Below, one piece after another: positions 1-9,380 of a DNA stretch of 26,797 nucleotides; positions within the stretch are counted from its first letter, which is position 1; the number at the start of each line of letters is the position of its first letter. The stretch comes from Ignavibacteriales bacterium. Lineage in GTDB: Bacteria > Bacteroidota > Ignavibacteria > Ignavibacteriales > Ignavibacteriaceae. Below the pieces are notes generated by a model. That model was not told where the DNA came from, made no database searches, and worked only from the letters and a program-made list of their open reading frames with translations. The translations under genes and the position numbers were made by a program. Where the stretch lies: positions 1 to 26,797 of the forward strand of contig JAGUXE010000180.1 of NCBI GenBank assembly GCA_020061995.1, written 5' to 3'.

Positions 1-1038
1 CGAACAATTGCACGAAGTATTCTTCCCGATAATTGCGGACTAATAATTCGTACAGTAGCGAGAAACCAGACAGAAGAAGCGTTATCTGAAGATCTAAAAT
101 ATTTGAAAAAAACTTGGGAAGAGATTGAAGCAGCGGTTAAATCAGAAGAACCACCATCGCTTTTATACCAAGATTTAAATACTACTTCTAGTGTAATTCG
201 TGATTTGTTTTCTGCTGACGTCTCTAAAGTCTTTATTGATTCCAAAAAATTATTTAAACAAATAAAAACATACGTCGGTTTAGTTCAACCTCAATTAGCC
301 GAAAAAATTGAATTATATAAATCACAACGCCCAATCTTTGAAACTTTCAAAATTGAAGAGCAAATTAAAACCTTAATCGGAAGGAAAGTTCCGTTAAAAA
401 GTGGCGGCTATTTAATTATTGAGCATACCGAAGCTATGGTTGTTATTGATGTAAACAGCGGTCGCTATGCTGCAAACAAAGAGCAGGAATTAAATTCTCT
501 TAAAACCGATTTGGAAGCCTCACGGGAAATTGCGCGTCAATTAAGACTGCGAGATATCGGTGGTTTAATTGTAATCGATTTTATTGATCTTGAAGATGAA
601 AAAAACCGTAAAAAAGTTTTTGATGAACTAAGAAAAGAATTCAGAAGAGATAGAGCAAAAGTTTCAGTTTTACCTATGTCTGATTTTGGTTTAGTTGAAA
701 TTACACGTCAAAGGATTCGACAAAATATTTCACAAGCAATGAACGAAGTTTGTCCTCATTGTGAAGGAACCGGACTATTAACAAAGAAATCACACGTTTT
801 ATATGATATCGAAGAATGGCTCAAAAAATATAAGAGACAAAAACAGGGAAGATCACTCATCTTAAAATGTAATCCCACAATAGCATCCAAGATGCGCGAA
901 GGGAAATTTTCTTATATTTTAAAAGCACAATTTAAAAACTTAATGAGGATCAAGTTAATCGAAGAGCCGAACTTGAATATTCGTCAGTTTAGATTTATTC
1001 TTGCTAATTCGAAAAAAGATGTAACGGAAGATGTTTAA
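1..1038 (+). CDS. rng: Ribonuclease E/G family protein, 3' part (5' end outside window)
   Basis: Endoribonuclease of the RNase E/G family, acting in rRNA processing and mRNA decay. The reading frame is open from base 1 and already in register with the family (the first codons read RTIARSILPDNCGLIIRTVA), so the TTG at 103 is not the start; the N-terminal S1 RNA-binding part lies outside the window. Counting visible residues, VIDVNSG places an Asp at 150 and VIDFIDLED an Asp at 193. That 43-residue spacing is the same as between the E. coli RNase E catalytic Asp303 and Asp346. CPHCEG places Cys at 251 and 254, matching the zinc-link C404/C407 at the same 101-residue offset. The protein ends about 90 residues after the zinc link, without an RNase E-like scaffold tail, so it is RNase G-like in size. 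The next gene begins 24 nt downstream. Confidence 0.93.
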   Translation, partial: RTIARSILPDNCGLIIRTVARNQTEEALSEDLKYLKKTWEEIEAAVKSEEPPSLLYQDLNTTSSVIRDLFSADVSKVFIDSKKLFKQIKTYVGLVQPQLAEKIELYKSQRPIFETFKIEEQIKTLIGRKVPLKSGGYLIIEHTEAMVVIDVNSGRYAANKEQELNSLKTDLEASREIARQLRLRDIGGLIVIDFIDLEDEKNRKKVFDELRKEFRRDRAKVSVLPMSDFGLVEITRQRIRQNISQAMNEVCPHCEGTGLLTKKSHVLYDIEEWLKKYKRQKQGRSLILKCNPTIASKMREGKFSYILKAQFKNLMRIKLIEEPNLNIRQFRFILANSKKDVTEDV

Positions 1039-1062
1039 TAATTATAAAACCGGGAGTTTTGT

Positions 1063-1707
1063 ATGAAAATTTTTATAGATACAGCAAACATTAATGAAAT
1101 TAAAGAAGCAGCCGCACTTGGCTTAGTTGATGGCGTAACCACTAATCCTTCATTAGTTTCTAGAGAAGGAAAAGATTTCCGTAAGTTGCTTGATGAGATT
1201 CTCGCAATAGTTGACGGACCGGTAAGCGCAGAAGTTATTTCTACAGATTATGATGGAATAATTAAAGAGGGAAGATTACTTTCGGCAATTCACGAAAATA
1301 TTGTTGTAAAGGTTCCACTCATTCGAGAAGGATTAAAAGCTGTTAAAGTTTTTTCAGATGAAGGAATTAAAACTAATGTAACATTATGTTTTTCAGCTTC
1401 ACAAGCAGTTTTGGCTGCTAAAGCCGGTGCAACTTACGTAAGCCCTTTTGTTGGCAGATTAGATGACATCAGCACAAACGGTATGGAGTTGATTAATCAA
1501 ATCGTAACTATTTATAAAAATTATGATTATCAAACTCAAGTGCTTGTTGCTAGCGTTAGACACCCACTTCATTTTGTTGAAGCTGCATTAATCGGTGCTG
1601 ATGTTTGTACAATACCATTTAGTGTTATTGACAGACTCTTTGATCATCCGCTTACTGATTTAGGTTTGAAAAAGTTTTTGAGTGATTGGGATAAATCGAA
1701 AAAATAA
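1063..1707 (+). CDS. tal: Small-type transaldolase (TalC/FSA family)
   Basis: A 214-residue class I aldolase of the small transaldolase/fructose-6-phosphate aldolase family, cytosolic, moving dihydroxyacetone units in the pentose phosphate pathway. It opens with [12 protein letters not shown] and contains GVTTNPSLV (residues 24-32). The Schiff-base lysine is Lys83 in VVKVPL. SPFVGR puts Phe at 129, where E. coli FSA has Tyr131; Phe here is the usual mark of true transaldolase activity rather than FSA activity, so I call it a transaldolase. The ATG is preceded by GGGAG at 1052-1056. The length is normal for the family. It sits 24 nt after the RNase gene and 26 nt before gcvT, so it is probably co-transcribed. 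Confidence 0.93.
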   Translation: MKIFIDTANINEIKEAAALGLVDGVTTNPSLVSREGKDFRKLLDEILAIVDGPVSAEVISTDYDGIIKEGRLLSAIHENIVVKVPLIREGLKAVKVFSDEGIKTNVTLCFSASQAVLAAKAGATYVSPFVGRLDDISTNGMELINQIVTIYKNYDYQTQVLVASVRHPLHFVEAALIGADVCTIPFSVIDRLFDHPLTDLGLKKFLSDWDKSKK

Positions 1708-1733
1708 ATTCTTAATATTATACGGAACCGAAC

Positions 1734-2819
1734 GTGACAAAAAAAACCAGGTTTTATGAAATTCATAGAAGTTTTAACGCAAAACTTGTTGAATTTGCCG
1801 GCTTTGAAATGCCGATTCAATATTCTTCAATAATTGCAGAACATAAAGCAGTACGTAACGCAGTCGGAGTATTTGATGTAAGCCATATGGGTGAAGTTTT
1901 TATCCGTGGAGAGAAGGCGTTGGATTTTGTTCAGGAAATTACAACAAATGACGCTTCAAAATTAACTCCGGGACGAGTTCAATACTCTGCAATGTGTTAT
2001 CCTGATGGCGGTATTGTGGATGATTTGCTAGTCTATTGTATTTCTAGCAAAGAATATATGCTGGTTGTAAATGCATCTAACTTAGAAAAAGATTTTAACT
2101 GGATGAATGTTAATAATTCATTTGGGATTGAAATAGTCAATGAAAGTGATGAATACTCATTACTGGCTGTTCAAGGACCTGAAGCTAAAAATGTTATTCA
2201 AAAAATAACAGATCAGGATGTTAATCTTGAATATTATCATTTTATGATTACTAAAGTAGCAGGTGTTGAAATGATTTTGTCAAGAACCGGTTACACTGGT
2301 GAACTTGGATACGAACTCTATTTCAAAGGGGATGAAGCTGTAGCTACTAAAGTTTGGACTGAACTCTTTGAAGCTGGAAAAGAATTTAACATTCAGCCTG
2401 TTGGACTTGGTGCACGTGATTCACTTAGACTTGAAATGGGTTTTTGCTTATACGGAAATGATATTGATCAAACCACAAATCCCCTGGAAGCAGGGCTTGG
2501 TTGGATTACAAAGCTGCAGAAAAAAAGTTTTATTGGTAAAGAAGCAATCCTGAAGGTAAAAGAAGACGGATTAAAAAGAAAATTAATTCCACTACTTATT
2601 GATGAAAAAGCCTTTCCAAGGCATGGTTATGAAGTTGTTGCAAATGGTAAAAAAATTGGTAATGTAACCAGTGGTACTGTTAGTCCCATTCTTGAAAAAG
2701 GAATTGCTCTTGCATATGTTGAAACAGAATATGCAGTTGAAAAAAGTGTAATAAATCTTCTAATAAGAGGGAAAGAAGTTCCTTCTACTGTTGTACGATT
2801 GCCTTTTTTAACAAAATAG
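1734..2819 (+). CDS. gcvT: Aminomethyltransferase (glycine cleavage system T protein)
   Basis: T protein of the glycine cleavage system: it takes the aminomethyl group from lipoylated H protein to tetrahydrofolate, giving 5,10-methylene-THF and ammonia. At 361 residues it is full length. Family landmarks are the N-terminal FAGFEMPIQY, FDVSHMGE (about 48-55), SRTGYTGELGYEL (about 183-195) and GARDSLRLEMG (about 226-236). The start is GTG at 1734, chosen because the protein then begins in the family's usual place (TKKTRFYEIH); there is no clear Shine-Dalgarno. No gcvH or gcvP is visible in the window, so the rest of the system must be elsewhere. It lies in the co-directional housekeeping run, 48 nt before comB. 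Confidence 0.95.
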   Translation: MTKKTRFYEIHRSFNAKLVEFAGFEMPIQYSSIIAEHKAVRNAVGVFDVSHMGEVFIRGEKALDFVQEITTNDASKLTPGRVQYSAMCYPDGGIVDDLLVYCISSKEYMLVVNASNLEKDFNWMNVNNSFGIEIVNESDEYSLLAVQGPEAKNVIQKITDQDVNLEYYHFMITKVAGVEMILSRTGYTGELGYELYFKGDEAVATKVWTELFEAGKEFNIQPVGLGARDSLRLEMGFCLYGNDIDQTTNPLEAGLGWITKLQKKSFIGKEAILKVKEDGLKRKLIPLLIDEKAFPRHGYEVVANGKKIGNVTSGTVSPILEKGIALAYVETEYAVEKSVINLLIRGKEVPSTVVRLPFLTK

Positions 2820-2867
2820 TTTTTGACTAGATTATAAATGAAATATTAAACTTTTGAAGATTATTAA

Positions 2868-3626
2868 ATGAAGATCAATGTAATCATATCACCTCCAAAT
2901 GTTGATGAGCTTTACTTCACCGGAAAAACCACTGTGATTATTGATGTACTTCGTGCAACAACCACAATCTTAACCGCTGTAGCGAACGGCGCAAAAGAGA
3001 TTGTCCCTGTTAGTTCTGTTGAATTTGCTATGAAAGTCTCAGGAAGTATGTTTGGTGGGCAAACACTTCTTGGCGGAGAACGGAATACAAAAAAGATTGA
3101 CGGTTTTAATTTGGGCAATTCTCCATTTGAATACAGCCCTGAAATAATTGCCGGTAAATCAATAATTCTTTTCACATCAAATGGTTCACGTGCGATTGTA
3201 AAATCAAAATTTTCGGAGCATTCAATTATTTGTTCATTTCAGAATTTATCAGCGGTTGCACACTATTTAGTTGAATTAAATAATAATGTTGAAATTCTCT
3301 GTTCCGGCAGAAATGGTGTCTTTAGTTTAGAAGATACAATTTGTGCAGGTAAGTTAGTAACTGAATTGTCATCATTAGCAACAGATGTAGAGCTAACCGA
3401 CTCATCATTAGCCGCATTAACATTGGCTAAATCTCTCGGGAAAAATTTGAAAAGGATGATGACTGAGTCAGAGCATGGTAAAATTTTGATTGAAAATGGT
3501 TTTGAAGAAGATATAATTTATTGTAGCAAACTAAACACGATTCCAATAATCCCAATCTTCTCGGGCAATGTTATTAAAATTTTGCAGCATCCGAAAGCGG
3601 AGACTGTTAATACTTTAGAAACATAA
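2868..3626 (+). CDS. comB: 2-phosphosulfolactate phosphatase family protein (ComB)
   Basis: A 252-residue member of the ComB family. The archaeal founder dephosphorylates 2-phosphosulfolactate in coenzyme M synthesis, a Mg-dependent reaction. Recognisable motifs are DVLRATTT (about 26-33), GERNTKKIDGF, LGNSPFEY, LFTSNGSRA and CSGRNGVFSLED. Bacterial members are common where coenzyme M is not known, so the physiological substrate here is uncertain, although sulfolactate metabolism or sulfonolipid-related chemistry is possible. No second sulfonate gene is nearby. The ATG at 2868 lacks a good Shine-Dalgarno. The gap to ftsK is only 9 nt, suggesting one transcript. Confidence 0.88.
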   Translation: MKINVIISPPNVDELYFTGKTTVIIDVLRATTTILTAVANGAKEIVPVSSVEFAMKVSGSMFGGQTLLGGERNTKKIDGFNLGNSPFEYSPEIIAGKSIILFTSNGSRAIVKSKFSEHSIICSFQNLSAVAHYLVELNNNVEILCSGRNGVFSLEDTICAGKLVTELSSLATDVELTDSSLAALTLAKSLGKNLKRMMTESEHGKILIENGFEEDIIYCSKLNTIPIIPIFSGNVIKILQHPKAETVNTLET

Positions 3627-3635
3627 TTTTATATT

Positions 3636-6191
3636 ATGGCAAAAAAAACTAAACCGGTAGCCAAGCCGACAACAAAATCGAAACCTGAATCAACGCTATT
3701 CTCTTTATCCTCAGATAAAAAGAAGAAAATCTGGGGACTTTTTCTTATTGTTTTTTCTTTAATAATTTTTCTTAGTCTATTAACATATTCTCGTACAGAT
3801 GAATATCTTTTAGGCTATCCAATAATGACCATTTTGGGTCTTCTTGGAGATTCAGCAGTAAAATTTTCTGCTTCAAATTGGCTTGGGATTTTTGGTGTTT
3901 ATATTTCACAATTTCTTTTTAAGTCTACAATCGGGATTTTCGCTTTTATTTTTCCGGTCATTATTCTCATCTCCGGTGTCTCTTTCTTCCACGCAATTAC
4001 ATTAAAAAGATTTCTCAACATAACCAATTTTATGCTGGTTACTGGAATTCTATTTGCCGGTTTTTTTGGTGTATTAAGAGTAAGGCTTGGAATTCTTTTT
4101 GATTGGTATGAATTATCCGGCGCTGTTGGTGATTATATTGGTCGTTCACTCGGAATGTTGCTCGGTAGTATCGGAAGTCTTCTTCTGATAATTACATTAA
4201 TGATAATAACATTGGTAATCGCTTTTGATATAAAAATTGAAAAGATTTTCTACTGGTTAAAATCTCTTTTCACTTCATCAGTTGAATATGCGCAAGATAA
4301 ATTGAATGGAAAAGATGAAACGGAAGCAGAGCCGGAAAAAGATGAAAAGAGTGAAGATAATCTTGATAAGATAAAGTCCCTTCGAGAAAAAAATAAAAAG
4401 AAGGAACCGCCAACTATTCAAGATGAATCAGTTTTGCCGGAAGATAAAAAAGATACTACAATTAGAATTCTTCGAAAGAATGAACTGTCGGAAAACGAGA
4501 AAAATTCAGCTATCCCCGATGAGATGAAAAATGTAAAAGTAAGTGATGAAAAAGTTCAAAAGAAAAAAGGGGAGAAGGCAAAAGTTCAAGTGGAAGAATT
4601 CCCGCCGGAAGAACCGGGCGGGGTAGTTCCAAAAGCTGATTTAATTGGTGATGTTACCGAAATACGTGAGAAAGAAGCAGAGAAGCCTGATCCGTGGGAT
4701 GAAAAAATAAAGTACAATCGATTGACACTTGAAATACTTGATCCAATTCCACAAGAAGATTTTAAAGTTGCCGAAGATGAATTAAAACGAAATGCCGAAT
4801 TATTAAAAGAAAAACTTGCACTTTTTGATATTGAAATTGAAGATATTTCAGTAACTCCGGGACCTGTTGTCACTTTGTATGAAATCAAACCTGCGCCGGG
4901 TGTTAAGATCAGTAAAATTGTTAGTTTGGAAAATGATATCGCTCTCGCATTAGCTGCGCGAGGAATAAGAATTATTGCTCCAATTCCGGGTAAAAGTGCA
5001 ATAGGTGTTGAAATCCCAAATTTAAATGCTTCATTGGTTGTTGCGAAATCAGTATTGGGAACAGTTTCAGCATCAAAATTTGAACTCCCATTGGCTTTCG
5101 GAAAAACAATAGCAGGAGATGTTTATTTAACTGATCTCGCTAAAATGCCACACATGTTAATTGCCGGATCAACAGGGTCGGGAAAAAGTGTTGGCATCAA
5201 TATGATTATCACAAGTCTCTTATTTGCAAAACATCCTTCTGAGGTAAAACTCGCAATCATTGATCCCAAAAAGATTGAACTTTCATTTTACAAATCTTTA
5301 AGAAGACATTATCTTGCAGTTTCTCCTGATTTGGATGAAGAGATAGTAACAGTACCTCAGAATGCAATTCTTCTTTTAAAGTCAGTTGAATATGAAATGG
5401 AACAACGTTATGATAGACTTGCAAAAGCCGGTGTTCGTAATATTGTTGATTATAATCAGAAAGTGTCTGATCCGTTACGTAAACCCAAAGATGATGACAG
5501 AATAAAACATCATTTTCTTCCATACATTGTTGTTATTATTGATGAGTTAGCCGATTTAATGATAACTGCAGGAAAAGAAGTTGAAGAACCTATCGCTCGT
5601 TTAGCGCAACTTGCACGTGCAGTCGGAATCCATTTAGTTGTTGCAACGCAGCGTCCTTCGGTTAATGTAATAACTGGTGTTATCAAAGCAAATTTCAGTG
5701 CAAGGATCGCATATCAAGTTGCGACAAAAATTGATTCTCGTACTATTCTAGATATGAATGGAGCTGAGCAACTGCTTGGAAGAGGTGATATGTTATACCT
5801 TCCAACCGGAACTCCAAAGCCTATAAGAATTCAAAACGCTTTCATCACAACCGATGAAGTTGAAAGAATTACGCAATATATTCAGAAGCAGGACGGTTAT
5901 TCAAAACCATATTACCTTCCATCACTTTATGACAAGAAAAAAGATGCAGGAGCGAAATTTCTGGAGGATCTTGATCCACTATTTGAAGATGCAGCCAGGG
6001 TTATCGTTAAATATCAACAAGGTTCAGTTTCATTACTACAACGCAGATTAAAACTCGGTTACTCGCGTGCAGCAAGAATTGTTGATCAACTTGAAGAAGC
6101 CGGTATTGTTGGTCCGAACGATGGGAGTAAAGCCAGAGAAGTAACCGTTGAGAATGAAGAACAGCTCGAAACAATACTTCGTAACATTTGA
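3636..6191 (+). CDS. ftsK: DNA translocase FtsK/SpoIIIE
   Basis: Septum-anchored hexameric DNA pump that clears and resolves chromosome termini at division. It has 851 residues. The N-terminal domain has about four to five membrane segments (about 33-51, 84-116, 131-148, 172-197), followed by a charged, low-complexity linker (about 215-345). The motor domain carries Walker A GSTGSGKS at 511-518 and Walker B IVVIIDELADLM at about 631-642. The C-terminal winged-helix gamma domain (about 778-838, QRRLKLGYSRAARIVDQLE) is intact, so KOPS-type recognition is expected. The linker is short compared with E. coli FtsK and similar to Bacteroidota homologues. The gene is followed 35 nt later by lolA; an ftsK-lolA neighbourhood is familiar from Bacteroidota. 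Confidence 0.96.
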   Translation: MAKKTKPVAKPTTKSKPESTLFSLSSDKKKKIWGLFLIVFSLIIFLSLLTYSRTDEYLLGYPIMTILGLLGDSAVKFSASNWLGIFGVYISQFLFKSTIGIFAFIFPVIILISGVSFFHAITLKRFLNITNFMLVTGILFAGFFGVLRVRLGILFDWYELSGAVGDYIGRSLGMLLGSIGSLLLIITLMIITLVIAFDIKIEKIFYWLKSLFTSSVEYAQDKLNGKDETEAEPEKDEKSEDNLDKIKSLREKNKKKEPPTIQDESVLPEDKKDTTIRILRKNELSENEKNSAIPDEMKNVKVSDEKVQKKKGEKAKVQVEEFPPEEPGGVVPKADLIGDVTEIREKEAEKPDPWDEKIKYNRLTLEILDPIPQEDFKVAEDELKRNAELLKEKLALFDIEIEDISVTPGPVVTLYEIKPAPGVKISKIVSLENDIALALAARGIRIIAPIPGKSAIGVEIPNLNASLVVAKSVLGTVSASKFELPLAFGKTIAGDVYLTDLAKMPHMLIAGSTGSGKSVGINMIITSLLFAKHPSEVKLAIIDPKKIELSFYKSLRRHYLAVSPDLDEEIVTVPQNAILLLKSVEYEMEQRYDRLAKAGVRNIVDYNQKVSDPLRKPKDDDRIKHHFLPYIVVIIDELADLMITAGKEVEEPIARLAQLARAVGIHLVVATQRPSVNVITGVIKANFSARIAYQVATKIDSRTILDMNGAEQLLGRGDMLYLPTGTPKPIRIQNAFITTDEVERITQYIQKQDGYSKPYYLPSLYDKKKDAGAKFLEDLDPLFEDAARVIVKYQQGSVSLLQRRLKLGYSRAARIVDQLEEAGIVGPNDGSKAREVTVENEEQLETILRNI

Positions 6192-6226
6192 TACGTCTAA
6201 ACTTTTAAAAGAAATTGAAATCATTT

Positions 6227-6814
6227 ATGAAAATATTATTCTTATCACTTTTCATTTTTACCACGTTAAACTTCGGTCAATCAACCAAGCTTGTTGAACT
6301 TCAAAGCAAGTTTAAAACGCTTGAAGATTTTTCGGCAGACTTCAAACAATCGGTAAATGTTAAGTCGGGATTAAGCGGAAAAATCTTTTATAAAAAGGAT
6401 AAACGCTTGCGTCTTGAATTGAAAAATATGCTTATTCTTACCGATGGAGTTACCTCTTGGAATTATAACCAACGAGATAATAAAGTAATTATAAGCGATT
6501 ATAACGAAGATGATCAGACCATTCTTTCACTGAATAAAATAATCTTTGATTATCCTCCTAAATGTAAAGTTGATGAAGTTAAAATTGGAGATGATGATGT
6601 TATAATTCTCACTCCAAAGGATAACTCGTTAGGATTCAACTCCGCAAAGCTTTGGTTAAACAACAACTCATTAATAAGTAAAATTTTAATTGTTGATTCT
6701 GAAGATTCTCAAATATTGATCGAGTTCAGCAATTATAAGGTTGATCAAAAAATCTCGGGAAACAAATTTACTTTTTCAGTACCGGAAGGATGCAAGATTA
6801 TTGACCTCCGTTAA
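6227..6814 (+). CDS. lolA: Outer-membrane lipoprotein carrier protein LolA
   Basis: Periplasmic chaperone that takes lipoproteins released by the LolCDE ABC transporter to the outer membrane. A signal peptide is visible (MKILFLSLFIFTTLNFGQS), and the mature part has the LolA pattern: LQSKFKTLEDFSADFKQSV, LSGKIFYKKDKRLRLEL, and a short region LILTDGVTSWNYNQRDNKV. At 195 residues it is the usual length. I chose ATG 6227 because it starts the signal peptide directly; an in-frame TTG at 6215 would add four residues. The 3' end overlaps the likely start of the next gene by 14 nt, so translation of the two is probably coupled. Its position right after ftsK supports the assignment. Confidence 0.87.
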   Translation: MKILFLSLFIFTTLNFGQSTKLVELQSKFKTLEDFSADFKQSVNVKSGLSGKIFYKKDKRLRLELKNMLILTDGVTSWNYNQRDNKVIISDYNEDDQTILSLNKIIFDYPPKCKVDEVKIGDDDVIILTPKDNSLGFNSAKLWLNNNSLISKILIVDSEDSQILIEFSNYKVDQKISGNKFTFSVPEGCKIIDLR

Positions 6815-7856
6815 ACCAAAAAAAATCTCGGTTAAAGAGATAATAAGTTTTGCAGTTTCCATTCTATTGGCGATTGTTTTTCTATGGTTTGCATTCAGGG
6901 GTGTTAATTCGGATGAGGTTATTTCGGCATTAAGTCACATCTCAATATTATGGATAGTTGTTTTCATTGTACTCACTCTATTTGCCCACTTTTTACGTGC
7001 TTTACGCTGGCGGATTATTTTAACTTCCGTAAAAAAAGATATCAGCGTTAATCATTTGTTTGGTTCATTGTTGATTGGTTACGGAGTTAATAATGTTATA
7101 CCCCGTTTGGGAGAAGTTTCCAAAGCTGTTTCGGTTGGACAAATTGAGGGGATCTCGCGCTCCTCAATATTTGGAACTATTATAGTTGAACGTGTTATTG
7201 ATATTATTTTTTTTGGTGCATCGGTTATCTTAAGCGGTCTAATTTATCGCGGTAATCTGTATGATGAATTTACATGGTTGGAGCCAACAATTTATTTTGG
7301 GTTATTTGCGATCCTTGTCATAATATTTACTCTCTTCTTAACAATAAAATTCAGAGAAAAATTTTACACCGGGATTGTATTGGCAGCAGGTCTTTTTTCT
7401 GAAAGATGGGCTAAAAAACTTGCTGAAATTTTCGATAAACTGATTACCGGTTTTTCAAGTTTGAGAGGGACGAAAAATACAATCCTTGTATTATTTATCA
7501 GCGTGTTAATCATGCTAACTTATGCGGTTACTTCATATACCGGATTCTATATTTTAGGGATGGAATCAAATAGTAAAAACCTGATATCAACTGCGTGGAT
7601 TGTAATGAGTATTAGCGCTATCGGAATTATGATTCCAACTCCGGGAGGAATCGGTTCATATCACACAATTACAAAATCAATTTTGGTGAATTTGTTTGCA
7701 TTCGGTGAAGGGATAAGCATTGCTTATGCAGCTTTAACTCATGCAATTTCTTATTCAACACATTTAGTTAGTGCCGCCATATATTTCTTCCTATTCAGAA
7801 AAAAATATTCAGCAATGAAAAGAGGCTCACTCTTTGAGCTTGACGAAGAAAATTGA
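6801..7856 (+). CDS. Flippase-like integral membrane protein (LPG synthase TM / UPF0104 family)
   Basis: A membrane protein of the family that includes the flippase domain of MprF and YbhN/AglD-like proteins (PF03706). Members are proposed to translocate or help modify lipids or lipid-linked sugars. About eight hydrophobic segments run through the protein. Family motifs are AHFLRALRWRIIL, GYGVNNVIPRLGEVSKAV, IVERVIDIIFF and PTPGGIGSYHT. The open frame extends upstream into lolA (to 6741), but TTG 6801 has AAGGA at 6786-6790, 10 nt upstream, and leaves a short cytoplasmic lead before the first membrane segment, so I place the start there (351 residues). No soluble synthetase domain follows, so it is not a complete lysyl-phosphatidylglycerol synthase. 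The substrate is unknown. Confidence 0.8.
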   Translation: MTSVKPKKISVKEIISFAVSILLAIVFLWFAFRGVNSDEVISALSHISILWIVVFIVLTLFAHFLRALRWRIILTSVKKDISVNHLFGSLLIGYGVNNVIPRLGEVSKAVSVGQIEGISRSSIFGTIIVERVIDIIFFGASVILSGLIYRGNLYDEFTWLEPTIYFGLFAILVIIFTLFLTIKFREKFYTGIVLAAGLFSERWAKKLAEIFDKLITGFSSLRGTKNTILVLFISVLIMLTYAVTSYTGFYILGMESNSKNLISTAWIVMSISAIGIMIPTPGGIGSYHTITKSILVNLFAFGEGISIAYAALTHAISYSTHLVSAAIYFFLFRKKYSAMKRGSLFELDEEN

Positions 7857-7866
7857 AAGTAACCTT

Positions 7867-8508
7867 ATGAAAAATAAATTATTTATTATTCTGTTTATAC
7901 TTCTATCATTACCTGTCTACTCACAATATGAATTACGCGGTAGTATGGGAATTAATATTGTTAATACTCCTTATTTGGTAGATTATCTGCAAGAAAATTA
8001 TGCTCAAGGTGAAATAGTTAATTCATTTAGTAGCGCAGTTGAGTTTGGCTTTGAAGCCGGTTACGAAATGGAGAAATATCAAATTGGACTTGAATATGCT
8101 TATGAAATGAGTTCATTCACTTATACATTCATAAGCGGTAAATATAATTTTGATTATGGTGTTTCTTCTCCTTCTTTAATGGGCTATTATCTGATTAAAG
8201 GAACAGGATATAAATTAAAATTTGGAGGTGGTGTCGGTCCCCGTTTACTTTCAGTAGATGAAACCAAACCCCCACTTGCACAAGCTGAAAATTATAAAGT
8301 AACCGGGTTTGGAGTTGTATTAAGAGCTGACGGAACCACAGCTCTTGGCGGAAATTTTTATGCCTATATCGGTTTTGATTTAAGATATAATTTAATCGGC
8401 AAACCTGAAAATAATGGACAAACTATTATCATGAATGCAGCTAAAGAAGAATTAAAAATGAATTCTCTTTCTGCCGGCATTAAATTAGGAATCGCAGCAA
8501 TATTTTAA
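7867..8508 (+). CDS. Outer-membrane beta-barrel candidate, function unknown
   Basis: A 213-residue exported protein I cannot assign to a named family. It starts with a clear signal peptide (MKNKLFIILFILLSLPVYSQ). The rest alternates polar and hydrophobic residues, is rich in Gly, Tyr and Phe, and contains strand-like stretches such as FGFEAGYEMEKYQIGLEYAYEM and AYIGFDLRYNLI, with a C-terminal strand ending in Phe. This pattern fits a small 8-stranded barrel of the OmpA/porin-like superfamily. I used ATG 7867 because the signal peptide starts there; the frame is open to TTG 7834 inside the previous gene. It sits between the flippase-like gene and uppP, an envelope context. An outer-membrane location is inferred from composition only. 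Confidence 0.7.
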   Translation: MKNKLFIILFILLSLPVYSQYELRGSMGINIVNTPYLVDYLQENYAQGEIVNSFSSAVEFGFEAGYEMEKYQIGLEYAYEMSSFTYTFISGKYNFDYGVSSPSLMGYYLIKGTGYKLKFGGGVGPRLLSVDETKPPLAQAENYKVTGFGVVLRADGTTALGGNFYAYIGFDLRYNLIGKPENNGQTIIMNAAKEELKMNSLSAGIKLGIAAIF

Positions 8509-8517
8509 GGAGTTAAC

Positions 8518-9363
8518 TTGTCATTTTTTGAAGCACTTATTCTTGGAATAGTTCAAGGATTAACAGAATTTTTACCAATCAGCAGTACTGGACATTTAAC
8601 CCTTGCCGGTAAGTTCATGGGATTAATTTCAAATGATCAGCAATGGACTGCATTTATTGCGATAATTCAATTAGGAACTTTGGTTGCAATTCTCATTTAC
8701 TTTTGGAAAGACATTATTAACATTCTAATCGCTTTCTTTAACGAAAATATTTTCAATAGAAAAAAATATTCAGAACAACAATTGAATTCAAAATTGGGAT
8801 GGTTAATTATTATAGGCACTATTCCTGTCGTGATAATTGGATTAGGCTTTAAGGATGTTATTGAAGGCGCCCTCACAAAAAACTTATTTGTTATTTCGAT
8901 AAGCCTTATTGTATTAGCAATAATTCTCGCTATCGCAGAAAAAACGGCGAAATTCAAAAAGGAAATGAAAGATATTACAATCCTTGATTCACTATTAATA
9001 GGCTTAGCACAAGCAGTAGCTCTTATACCCGGTTCATCACGTTCAGGTACTACGATTACAGGTGGACTATTTATGGGGTTAAATCGTGAAACTGCTGCAC
9101 GTTTTTCTTTTCTTCTAAGTATCCCTGCAATATTTGCAAGCGGTATGTTACAGTTGTACCAAGAAATTGGAAATATTTCATCCGGAGATGAAATTGTTAA
9201 TCTAATTATTGCTACGGCAGCCTCTGCAATAAGCGGTTATTTTGCAATCGATTTCCTGCTAAAATTTTTAAGAAAAAACAGTACATTTGTTTTTATCTAT
9301 TATCGAATCGGTCTCGGTTTGATAATCTTAGGACTTTTATATTCAAATATTATTAACCCATAA
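8518..9363 (+). CDS. uppP: Undecaprenyl-diphosphatase UppP (BacA)
   Basis: Membrane phosphatase that converts undecaprenyl diphosphate to the monophosphate lipid carrier used for peptidoglycan and other glycan export; extra copies give bacitracin resistance. At 281 residues it is full length. The two active-site motifs are present: QGLTEFLPISSTGH (13-26, with Glu17) and PGSSRSGTT (171-179, with Arg175). Hydrophobic helices fill the rest, and LNRETAARFSFLLSIP is a further family signature. The start is TTG 8518, supported by a strong AAGGAG at 8507-8512, five nucleotides upstream. That Shine-Dalgarno overlaps the stop codon of the preceding gene, so the two are likely co-translated. Confidence 0.95.
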   Translation: MSFFEALILGIVQGLTEFLPISSTGHLTLAGKFMGLISNDQQWTAFIAIIQLGTLVAILIYFWKDIINILIAFFNENIFNRKKYSEQQLNSKLGWLIIIGTIPVVIIGLGFKDVIEGALTKNLFVISISLIVLAIILAIAEKTAKFKKEMKDITILDSLLIGLAQAVALIPGSSRSGTTITGGLFMGLNRETAARFSFLLSIPAIFASGMLQLYQEIGNISSGDEIVNLIIATAASAISGYFAIDFLLKFLRKNSTFVFIYYRIGLGLIILGLLYSNIINP

Positions 9364-9380
9364 ACTAAATAGGAAAAAAT

